From contig CAMAWD010000074.1 of assembly GCA_945861785.1 (NCBI GenBank), forward strand, positions 1-33,609: a DNA stretch of 33,609 bases, written 5' to 3'. The notes beneath the pieces were generated by a model that saw only the letters and a list, made by a program, of their open reading frames with translations, was not told the DNA's origin and searched no databases. The DNA comes from Rhodoferax sp. OV413. GTDB lineage: Bacteria; Pseudomonadota; Gammaproteobacteria; Burkholderiales; Burkholderiaceae_C. Positions 1 through 6,092 of the stretch are shown piece by piece. Every line of letters starts with the position of its first letter. Positions within the stretch are counted from its first letter, which is position 1. The position numbers and the translations under genes were made by a program.

Positions 1-233
1 AGTTCTGCGGCCCGACCCTCGGGCGAGCACCACAGGGTAGTCGGCGCGTTCAGCGCCCGACCGCTCCAGTATGAGCCTCCGCCGGGCTGCGCCTGCCGCG
101 ACGCGCGCCAACGCCAACGCCCATGCCAACGCAGACCAGGCAACGAACGTCCGCAATGGGCCGAAAGCAGAAGACGGCCTCAGGCCTGTTGGTCACCTGC
201 ATGGCGTGACGCACATACTTTGGAGTACAGGAC
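1..233. other. Upstream region without a convincing gene
   Basis: No open frame here looks like a real protein. Around 103-140 there is an imperfect six-base-period run built on GCCAAC, and around 146-182 lies a segment (CGTCCGCAATGGGCCGAAAG) that resembles a short intergenic repeat I associate with proteobacterial genomes; its minus-strand reading gives the FRPIADV-like peptide often seen in spurious ORFs. The repeat identity is from memory and not certain. Confidence 0.3.
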
Positions 234-1247
234 ATGAAGCCGGACAACCACACCATGCACAAGGCGGCACTGCTGCCGATGCGCCGTGCCCTCTATGACT
301 TTGACCCGGTCACGGTGAAGGCCAGGCTCACCGACGTGTTCCACCCCTCTGCCAAAGTGCATCTGGCCTGTCCGTTCGAAGACCTTGATGGGGCGACGGG
401 CCTGTTCGGCCAGGCGCTGGCTCCGCTGCACCAGGCGATTCCCGATCTGGAGCGGCGTGACACCATCGTGGTCGCTGGCCCGAGCCCGGAGGGCGTCGAC
501 TGGGTCGGTTGTTGCGGTTACTACACTGGTACCTTCGTCCGCCCCTGGCTCGACATCCCGCCCACCGGGCACCAGGTGGCGATGCGTTTCCACGAGTTTT
601 ACCGCATGGAAGGTGGCAAGGTCGCCGAAATGCAGGCCCTGTGGGACATCCCCGAAGTGATGTTGCAGGCCCGTGCCTGGCCGATGGCCCCGGCGCTGGG
701 GCGCGAGTGGCAGGTGCCAGGCCCGGCCACGCAGGACGGTCTGGTCCAGGGGCCGTGGAACCAAGAGGCCTCGGTGGCCAGCCGCCAGTTGGTGCTCGAC
801 ATGCTCGCCGGTCTGTCGCGGTATGCCGCCGGCGGCGTGGCGGCGATGGAACTCGAGAAATACTGGCATCCACGCTGCAACTGGTACGGCCCATCGGGCA
901 TCGGAACCGGGCGTGGCATTGCGGGTTTTCGCAACTGGCACCAGATCCCGTTCCTCAACGGCATGCCGGACCGCCAGGGCACTGGCGGCAAGGGTGAGTT
1001 TTTCGCCGACGGCGATTTTGTAGCGGTCAGCGGCTGGCCCAACATGCGCGCGACGATCACCGGCGACGGCTGGATGGGCATCGCACCCGCCGGCCAGAAG
1101 ATCACCATGCGCAGCCTGGACTTCTGGCGCTGCGAAAACGGCCTGATCCGCGAGAACTGGGTGCTGGTCGATCTGCTGCATGTTTACAAACAGATCGGCG
1201 TGGATGTGCTGGCGCGCCTGCGGGAGTTCAACAAGGCCAGGATGTGA
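234..1247 (+). CDS. Tandem SnoaL-like (NTF2-fold) domain protein
   Basis: A 337-residue cytoplasmic protein with two copies of an NTF2/SnoaL-like fold, roughly residues 10-150 and 180-325. Each half has the same pattern: an early W/H/F-rich helix region (FHPSAKVHLACPF; YWHPRCNWYGPSGIG), a G-rich turn and a late strand reading KVAEMQALWD or IRENWVLVDL, typical of SnoaL-like cyclases and ester cyclases. No signal peptide or membrane segment is visible. The start is chosen because GGAG lies about 9 bases upstream. Single-domain SnoaL proteins are about 130-150 residues, so this is a duplicated form. The exact reaction is not deducible. Its neighbours downstream (OtnK and OtnC types) suggest a role in carbohydrate or organic-acid catabolism, but about 940 bases and an opposing toxin-antitoxin pair separate them. 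Confidence 0.8.
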   Translation: MKPDNHTMHKAALLPMRRALYDFDPVTVKARLTDVFHPSAKVHLACPFEDLDGATGLFGQALAPLHQAIPDLERRDTIVVAGPSPEGVDWVGCCGYYTGTFVRPWLDIPPTGHQVAMRFHEFYRMEGGKVAEMQALWDIPEVMLQARAWPMAPALGREWQVPGPATQDGLVQGPWNQEASVASRQLVLDMLAGLSRYAAGGVAAMELEKYWHPRCNWYGPSGIGTGRGIAGFRNWHQIPFLNGMPDRQGTGGKGEFFADGDFVAVSGWPNMRATITGDGWMGIAPAGQKITMRSLDFWRCENGLIRENWVLVDLLHVYKQIGVDVLARLREFNKARM

Positions 1248-1314
1248 GGCCAATGACCGGCTTGCCGTTCGTCACCTCTTTGATGACCGCGGCCTGCGGG
1301 TCGGATGTATTCCC

Positions 1315-1731
1315 CTATTGCGGCGCCAGCACCTCAATGACCTGTCGCCCGTTCTTCCGGTAGACCGAAAAATCGCTGTCCAGCGTCAGCACGGCGCTTT
1401 GCGGGTACAACTCTGCCAATCGCACCAGGCACGCGTCTGCAAGGGACATGGGCACTTGTGCGTAGCGCCGCGTCATTACAAGGATCGCGCCGTGTTGGTC
1501 CGCCAGTTGCAGGCCGATCTTCAGAAAGCCGTCGGCGATCATTTCGATCAAGGCGACGCGCGCACCAGGCAGGTCGCGTGTGAGGTATGTGGCTTCCGCC
1601 AGCACCGCCTCGCAGGTAATCATCGGGGGCGCAATGTCACGCAACTGTTGGACCACCCATGCGTGTGCACGATCACGCTTGTTGAGCAGGGCTACCAGTG
1701 GGCCGGTATCGACGATGACGCGTTGCTTCAC
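1315..1731 (-). CDS. VapC-type PIN-domain toxin
   Basis: A 138-residue PIN-domain protein, the usual length for VapC ribonuclease toxins. The N-terminus (VIVDTGPLVALL) carries the first conserved acidic residue, D8. E41 and E46 (CEAVLAEAT) lie in the second acidic region, D99 is in SLADACLV and D118/D120 in LTLDSDF, so the metal-binding acidic set looks complete. The start is a GTG at 1729-1731 whose last bases overlap the TGA of the antitoxin upstream (GTGA, 1728-1731), which implies translational coupling. A longer in-frame reading to 2166 exists but has no PIN homology and runs through the antitoxin, so it was not used. Its target RNA cannot be read from sequence. Confidence 0.87.
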   Translation of the reverse strand: MKQRVIVDTGPLVALLNKRDRAHAWVVQQLRDIAPPMITCEAVLAEATYLTRDLPGARVALIEMIADGFLKIGLQLADQHGAILVMTRRYAQVPMSLADACLVRLAELYPQSAVLTLDSDFSVYRKNGRQVIEVLAPQ

Positions 1732-1967
1732 TTGCCGAAGCCGCGCAGATGGTCGGGATTGGTGGCCAGATCTTGTGGGCCTTCCACCAAGCCAATCCAT
1801 CGGCTGGCGCGTTCGGCGCAAGAGGCGTTCGGCGCCTTGACGTCCGACTTCAAGTACGTTTCCAGCGCGGTTCGGACGATGTCGCTTTGGCTGGACGCGC
1901 TGGTTCTGGCGCGCTGGGCCAAGTCGTGAAACAACGGGTCGGGCAGCTTGATGGAAATGGCCTTCAT
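1728..1967 (-). CDS. Ribbon-helix-helix antitoxin partner of the PIN toxin
   Basis: A 79-residue protein starting MKAISIKLPDPLFHDL, the beta-strand plus first helix of ribbon-helix-helix (CopG/VapB-like) DNA-binding antitoxins, followed by SSQSDIVRTALETYL as the second helix. The C-terminal half (SRWIGLVEGPQDLATNPDHL) is typical of the toxin-neutralising tail, including the GP-DL-TN segment seen in many such antitoxins. The start at 1967 was preferred over an in-frame codon nine residues earlier because the family fold begins exactly at MKAISIKLP. The gene overlaps the toxin by 4 bases. A palindrome overlapping the likely -10 box just upstream suggests autorepression by this protein. Confidence 0.85.
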   Translation of the reverse strand: MKAISIKLPDPLFHDLAQRARTSASSQSDIVRTALETYLKSDVKAPNASCAERASRWIGLVEGPQDLATNPDHLRGFGK

Positions 1968-1971
1968 GCCT

Positions 1972-2002
1972 GAATTGTAATTCGCAGATGCCAAAAAGAT
2001 AA
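1972..2002 (-). promoter_or_regulatory. Promoter and palindromic operator of the VapBC-type pair
   Basis: Read on the minus strand, TTATCT (1997-2002), a 17-base spacer and TACAAT (1974-1979, five of six to consensus) form a plausible sigma-70 promoter. The -10 box sits inside GAATTACAATTC (1972-1983), an inverted repeat with 5-base arms. An RHH antitoxin bound there would block polymerase. The start codon is only about 7 bases beyond the -10, so the message would be leaderless or nearly so. Inference only. Confidence 0.4.
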
Positions 2003-2190
2003 TACCAACTTGCAGCCTTCACTCGTCCAGAAAATTCCCCGCCGCAGCCTGCACCCGCAAGGCAGCAGTATCCAACCTGACCCAGCGCGAGTCGTGCCTG
2101 GCGGCCGAAGCCGTGTACCTGCCGGGTGCGCAGCGTTGCTTTCGAAGCCCTGCGCGTGTTGCACACCGCTTGTCATGCTCCAATCGCTGC
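2003..2190. other. Gap between antitoxin promoter and otnK-like gene
   Basis: No intact gene. On the minus strand 2019 to about 2160 stays open and ends in a peptide ...WVRLDTAALRVQAAAGNFLDE-like tail that reads like natural protein more than a shadow frame. It may be the 3' end of an older gene cut off by the toxin-antitoxin pair. I could not assign a family. Confidence 0.2.
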
Positions 2191-3456
2191 ATGATCCAAC
2201 TTGGCTGTATCGCAGACGACTTCACCGGCGCCACCGACCTGGCCAACAACCTGGTGCGTGCGGGTTTCCGGGTGGTGCAATGCATCGGTGTGCCGGACGG
2301 GCCGCTGGCCACCGACGCCGATGCCGTGGTGGTGGCGCTCAAGTCGCGCACGATCGCGCCGGCCGACGCTGTCGCACAGTCGCTGGCGGCGCTGGCCTGG
2401 CTGCGCGCTCAGGGCGCGCAGCAGATCTACTTCAAGTACTGCTCCACCTTCGACAGCACGGCGCAGGGCAATATCGGCCCGGTCACCGAGGCGCTGATGG
2501 ACGCGCTCGGCGCGGCATTCAGTATCACCACGCCGGCGTTTCCCGACAACCAGCGCACCGTCTTCAAGGGTCACCTGTTCGTGGGTGACGTGCTGCTCAG
2601 CGAGTCGGGCATGCAGAACCACCCGCTCACGCCCATGACCGACGCCAACCTGGTGCGGGTGATGCAGGCGCAGTGCCGGCGCAAAGTGGGATCGTTGCCG
2701 TATGCAGTGGTGGCGCGTGGCGCCGACGCCGTGCGCGCGGAAGTCGAGCGGCTCCGGCAAGGTGGCATTGGTATTGCCGTGGTGGATGCGCTCAGCAATG
2801 AGGATCTGCTGCGCCTGGGGCCGGCCCTCAAGGGCATGCCTTTGCTGGGCGCCGGCTCGGGGGTCGCGATCGGGCTGGGGCAAAACTTCGTGCTGGGGCA
2901 TTCCGCTGTGGCCAATGCCCTGCCGCCCGCGCAGGGACTGCGGGCGGTGATTGCCGGCAGCTGCTCGCTCGCAACCAACCGCCAGGTGGCGGATTTTGTT
3001 GCCCGTGGCTTGCCGGCAATGTCCATCGACCCGCTGCGCATCGCTGCCGGCGTGGACGTGGCCGCCGAGGTGCTGGCCTGGGCCGCTCCGTTGTTGCAGG
3101 CGGGCCCGTTGTTGGTGTATTCCACTGCCGAACCTTCCGCGGTGAAGGCCACGCAAGGTGCGCTGGGTGTCGAGCGCGCGGGGCTCCTGGTCGAGGCCAC
3201 GCTGGCCCGCATTGCGGCCGGCCTGGTGGGCTTGGGTGTGCGCCAGCTTGTGGTTGCCGGCGGCGAGACCTCGGGTGCCTGCGTGCAGGCGCTGGAGGTG
3301 CGCCAGCTGAAGATTGGCCCGCAGATCGACCCGGGCGTGCCGTGGTGCCATGCGACCTGCGCCCTGGCCGGCAGCGACGGCCTGCACCTGAGCCTGAAGT
3401 CGGGCAACTTCGGCACCGACGATTTTTTCACCAAGGCGTTCACCGTCCTGCCATGA
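2191..3456 (+). CDS. otnK: 3-oxo-tetronate kinase (four-carbon acid sugar kinase)
   Basis: A 421-residue member of the four-carbon acid sugar kinase family (former DUF1537, OtnK/DtnK/LtnK). The N-terminal substrate domain begins LGCIADDFTGATDLANNLV, the family hallmark with the catalytic DDFTG. It continues with KSRTIAPADAV and YFKYCSTFDSTAQGNIGPV, which is diagnostic for 3-oxo-tetronate kinase (YFKYCSTFDST). The C-terminal nucleotide domain has VAGGETSGACVQAL and ends LKSGNFGTDDFFTKAF. The start at 2191 is set by the family N-terminus; there is no strong ribosome binding site and in-frame coding continues to 2113. Its stop overlaps the next start (ATGA at 3453-3456). In the known pathway OtnK phosphorylates 3-oxo-tetronate at C4 and OtnC decarboxylates it to dihydroxyacetone phosphate; the dehydrogenase and isomerase of the pathway are not in the window. 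Confidence 0.92.
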   Translation: MIQLGCIADDFTGATDLANNLVRAGFRVVQCIGVPDGPLATDADAVVVALKSRTIAPADAVAQSLAALAWLRAQGAQQIYFKYCSTFDSTAQGNIGPVTEALMDALGAAFSITTPAFPDNQRTVFKGHLFVGDVLLSESGMQNHPLTPMTDANLVRVMQAQCRRKVGSLPYAVVARGADAVRAEVERLRQGGIGIAVVDALSNEDLLRLGPALKGMPLLGAGSGVAIGLGQNFVLGHSAVANALPPAQGLRAVIAGSCSLATNRQVADFVARGLPAMSIDPLRIAAGVDVAAEVLAWAAPLLQAGPLLVYSTAEPSAVKATQGALGVERAGLLVEATLARIAAGLVGLGVRQLVVAGGETSGACVQALEVRQLKIGPQIDPGVPWCHATCALAGSDGLHLSLKSGNFGTDDFFTKAFTVLP

Positions 3457-4115
3457 CCGAAGCGGAAGCACGCGACGAGATCTGCCGGGTGGGAAAAAGC
3501 CTGTTCGAGCGCGGGTATGTGCATGCCAGCGCCGGCAACATCAGCGTGCGCCTGGGCGACGGGTTCCTGATCACGCCCACCGATGCCTGCCTGGGTTTCT
3601 TGCAGCCGCAGCAACTCGCCAAGGTCGACCTGGATGGCCGGCAGCTCAGCGGCGACAAGGCCAGCAAGACGCTGGCCCTGCACCGGCGCATCTACGAAAG
3701 CACGGCTGGTTTCCGGGAGCCGGCACGCTGCGTCCTTCACACCCACAGCACGCATTGTGTGGCGCTCACGCTCGAAGCGCATGGCGAGGAGTTGTTGCCG
3801 GCGATCACGCCGTATTTTGTGATGAAGGTCGGCCATGTTCCGGTGGTGCCCTACCACCACCCTGGCGACCCGGCCGCGGCCGAATGGGTGGCACAGGCGA
3901 TAACGCGTTATGCCGCCCGGGGTGTCGAGCTGCGTGCCGTGATGTTGGAACGTCTCGGCCCCAACGTGTGGCACACCTCGCCGGCGCGGGCCATGGCGGT
4001 GCTGGAAGAACTGGAAGAAACCGCGCGCCTGTGGAGCCTGAGCCGCGGGTGCGCCGCGCCGCTCGACGCGGACCAACTGGACCAGCTTCGTGGGCAGTTC
4101 GGTGCGTCGTGGTGA
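3453..4115 (+). CDS. OtnC-like class II aldolase family protein lacking key residues
   Basis: A 220-residue class II aldolase/adducin-fold protein. SAGNISVRLGDGFLITPTDACLGFL (about residues 26-50) is the phosphate-binding region, HTHSTH (96-101) gives two zinc histidines, and EELEETARLW near 185 is the OtnC C-terminal signature. It overlaps otnK by ATGA, the standard kinase-decarboxylase pairing, so 3-oxo-tetronate 4-phosphate decarboxylase would be the default call. However, the third zinc ligand, normally His in an ANHGP-like motif, is Leu168 (ERLGP), and the catalytic Glu of the KEVPLH-like motif is Thr73 (SKTLALH). The frame is intact and a His lies nearby (H174), so this is either a diverged subfamily or an impaired enzyme. 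The alignment is from memory of the family. Confidence 0.8.
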   Translation: MTEAEARDEICRVGKSLFERGYVHASAGNISVRLGDGFLITPTDACLGFLQPQQLAKVDLDGRQLSGDKASKTLALHRRIYESTAGFREPARCVLHTHSTHCVALTLEAHGEELLPAITPYFVMKVGHVPVVPYHHPGDPAAAEWVAQAITRYAARGVELRAVMLERLGPNVWHTSPARAMAVLEELEETARLWSLSRGCAAPLDADQLDQLRGQFGASW

Positions 4116-4150
4116 GTGCGGGCAGGCAGAGCCGCAGCGGTGAACCCGGC

Positions 4151-4225
4151 ATGGGCGGTTTGCCATGCTTGCTGATGCTTGCAGGTACCCTGTGTGACCA
4201 TCGGGTCTTCACCCGCCAACGACGC
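4151..4225 (+). pseudogene. Possible N-terminal remnant of an alpha/beta hydrolase
   Basis: The stretch reads MGGLPCLLMLAGTLCDHRVF, very like the first strand and oxyanion loop of alpha/beta hydrolases (LLLPGTLCDARVF). After about 25 codons the resemblance stops, and the opposing zeta-type gene ends at 4265. No matching remainder was found beyond the toxin-antitoxin pair. If correct, a hydrolase that followed the aldolase has lost all but its start. This rests on one short motif. Confidence 0.35.
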
Positions 4226-4264
4226 GCCCCAGTGCCGCCTTGCCGCGCTGGCGCGGTCGGTGAA

Positions 4265-4909
4265 TCACGCCATCCGCGGCGCCTTTGCTGCCTGAACGTC
4301 GATTGCCGCTGCCACGATGGGTTTTGCCCACTGCGGCACCCGGCCAAGTGCAATGTGCGACACGATGCGGCCCGCGGCCATGTGTACCAGCAGCACGGGC
4401 CGCGGAGGCTGCCCCTTTTTGGGATCCGCGTCGGCGCTGTTGTCGAACACGCGCAGGCTGGCCAGACGCCGCAACAGCCTGACGAGGTTGGCGCGGCTGT
4501 TCACGTAGCGCTCGCGAATCTTCTGCTCAGGGATGTCGTGACCGCCCGCGGCGACGCACTCTTTGACGCGTTGCATGTGCAACTCCGGGGACGACAAGCC
4601 CGCATACCAGACGTGAACCTGCGCACCTGCCCCGGCCAGCAGCATGTCCGTCAGCGTGGTTGCGCCCAGCGTGGTTTCGAACGCGAAGTTGAGGCCCGAA
4701 CCAAGGGCGCGCGCCAGTCCGTCACGGCCCATTGCCCAGGCATGTGCATTGGCCGACTGCTGGTCCATGCCAGGATTTGACTGCCGCAACGCGTGCGCAG
4801 CGAGGTCGGGATTGAAGCAGGGTACGTTGCGTGCGAGCAAGGCCGCTCCGCCAATGCTGCTTTTGCCGGCGCCATTGACGCCAGCCAGAACAAATACCTG
4901 TGCCGTCAC
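4265..4909 (-). CDS. Zeta-type kinase toxin
   Basis: A 214-residue P-loop kinase. Walker A is GVNGAGKSS (residues 10-18). NPD (33-35) and FETTL (77-81) match the substrate-site and catalytic motifs of zeta/PezT toxins, and KIRERYVNSRANL (130-142) supplies the expected arginines. Zeta toxins phosphorylate UDP-N-acetylglucosamine to block wall synthesis in Gram-positive hosts; whether this short Gram-negative form uses that substrate is unknown. The start codon is GTG at 4907-4909, overlapping the antitoxin stop by one base (TAGTG), so the two are translationally coupled. It is paired with a Phd-type protein rather than an epsilon or PezA antitoxin. The annotation as a toxin rests on motif and pairing; a housekeeping small-molecule kinase is the alternative. 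Confidence 0.8.
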   Translation of the reverse strand: MTAQVFVLAGVNGAGKSSIGGAALLARNVPCFNPDLAAHALRQSNPGMDQQSANAHAWAMGRDGLARALGSGLNFAFETTLGATTLTDMLLAGAGAQVHVWYAGLSSPELHMQRVKECVAAGGHDIPEQKIRERYVNSRANLVRLLRRLASLRVFDNSADADPKKGQPPRPVLLVHMAAGRIVSHIALGRVPQWAKPIVAAAIDVQAAKAPRMA

Positions 4910-5304
4910 TACGCGGCCTTGGGTGTCTTCACGGCCCGGCCGGCCTTGCGTGTGCCACCGACTGCGCGCACGGCGGCTTCACCCAGCGCTTCTGGCCCCA
5001 TGGCAAATGCATCGGCCATGGCTTGGGCGGAATCGGGGCCTTGCATACGCGCAAACATGTCATCGAACTGGCGTGTGAGGGCGTCAAGGTTCGGCGCGGC
5101 GGCCTGCTCCAGTTTGAGGTAGCGGTCTACCGACATGAGTACCATGGTTGGCTCATCGTGGCGCGTGATGACGATGGCACCTTCGGCCATGACGGTGCGC
5201 GTGACCTTCTGCATGCCGGTCACCAGCGATGTGGCGGAGATGCTGGGCAAGGTGCGCGCCAGACGCTCCAGGGAGTCGGGACGGGAGGACAAAACAGCGG
5301 CCAT
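4909..5304 (-). CDS. Phd/YefM-type antitoxin
   Basis: A 131-residue protein. Residues about 20-65 follow the Phd/YefM pattern: SISATSLVTGMQKVTRTV, then AIVITRHDEPTMVLMSVDRYLKL, which matches the usual 'ISAT...VVITRHGxPVAVLxSxxxY' DNA-binding and dimer domain. The remaining 65 residues are helical and then basic (GGTRKAGRAVKTPKAA), longer than the short tail of classical Phd, and would be the part that holds the kinase. The start at 5304 is chosen over the in-frame codon at 5358 because family similarity begins a little after MAAVLSSRPDS and the extension is unlike the family. It stops one base into the zeta-type gene. Confidence 0.8.
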   Translation of the reverse strand: MAAVLSSRPDSLERLARTLPSISATSLVTGMQKVTRTVMAEGAIVITRHDEPTMVLMSVDRYLKLEQAAAPNLDALTRQFDDMFARMQGPDSAQAMADAFAMGPEALGEAAVRAVGGTRKAGRAVKTPKAA

Positions 5305-5397
5305 GCGAATACGCCAATATGACCAATTTATGTATTTGAGCCATTTTGCGTGCTTCACTGTGCATTGAAACGACCTCCGCCCGCCGTGCCCCGGTGC

Positions 5398-5814
5398 TCA
5401 GGCCGAGGCTGCCTGTGACGGGGTAAAGACCGCATAGGTTCCCGTGGCCTTGGCCAGCAGCACGTCGCCGGCAAAGGCGCTCGACTCCAGATACGCCACG
5501 CGTTTGCCGCGATTGACCAGCACGGTGCGGCACACGATATCGCCCCGCGACTGGGCCTTGAAATAAGTCATCTTGATCTCGATCGTGGCGCACAGTTCAC
5601 CCGGCGCAAGGGTCGGGAACACGGCCGCGCCCATGCCGGTGTCGGCCATGGCGTACAACACCGCACCATGCAGCACGCCATTGGGGTTGAGGTGCTGCGG
5701 CTGGACCGCGAGGCGAGCGGTGCTCTCGCCGGGCGCGGCCGGCTCCATGGAAAAGCCGACATGGTCGGCAAACGGGTTGCTTGTCGTGTTGAGGCCGTTG
5801 GAACTGTTGGTCAT
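5398..5814 (-). CDS. PaaI-family hotdog-fold thioesterase
   Basis: A 138-residue single hotdog domain. The signature LNPNGVLHGAVLYAMADTGMGAA (about residues 43-65) holds the conserved His-Gly and Asp of PaaI/HGG-type acyl-CoA thioesterases, and TIEIKMTYFKAQSRGDIVC with LESSAFAGDVLLAKATGTYAVF follow in the normal order. Such enzymes hydrolyse acyl-CoA or aryl-CoA thioesters as homotetramers in the cytoplasm. The substrate cannot be named. The start at 5814 is chosen because the 60 in-frame residues upstream are low-complexity Arg/Pro/Ala sequence unlike the family. It is divergent from trkA and transcribed toward the zeta-type locus. Confidence 0.87.
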   Translation of the reverse strand: MTNSSNGLNTTSNPFADHVGFSMEPAAPGESTARLAVQPQHLNPNGVLHGAVLYAMADTGMGAAVFPTLAPGELCATIEIKMTYFKAQSRGDIVCRTVLVNRGKRVAYLESSAFAGDVLLAKATGTYAVFTPSQAASA

Positions 5815-6044
5815 GGAAGGTCGTCGGGTCGGGTCGGGGAGGGCGGAGGCTGCCCTGGCAGGCAATACTACTGGAACACCTCGTGCGCGCAGGCCCTCCG
5901 GCCGGCAGAAAAAGTGGGTCTGCGCCGGGCAGGCGCATTCTAGGCCGGCTGCCCGAAAACGGCAGTCAGGGTGTATCCGGGAGGCACCCGACACACTGGT
6001 ACATTAGGCTGGAACCACGCACAGGTTCTTGTAGCCACTTACCC

Positions 6045-6092
6045 ATGCCCTCGCCGATTCAATCTGCGCCTGCGCGCCTGCCCGCCAAGTGA
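6045..6092 (+). CDS. Possible 15-residue leader ORF before trkA
   Basis: ATG at 6045 opens a 15-codon frame (MPSPIQSAPARLPAK) whose TGA (6090-6092) overlaps the GTG start of trkA (6089-6091). Since trkA has no clear Shine-Dalgarno sequence, ribosomes ending on this frame could restart on trkA. It may be chance; no conservation could be tested. Confidence 0.25.
   Translation: MPSPIQSAPARLPAK

Noticed and set aside
1732-2166. N-terminal extension of the PIN toxin to 283 residues
   Set aside because: The extension runs through the antitoxin in another frame and has no family similarity; the GTG at 1731 fits the PIN start and the GTGA overlap.
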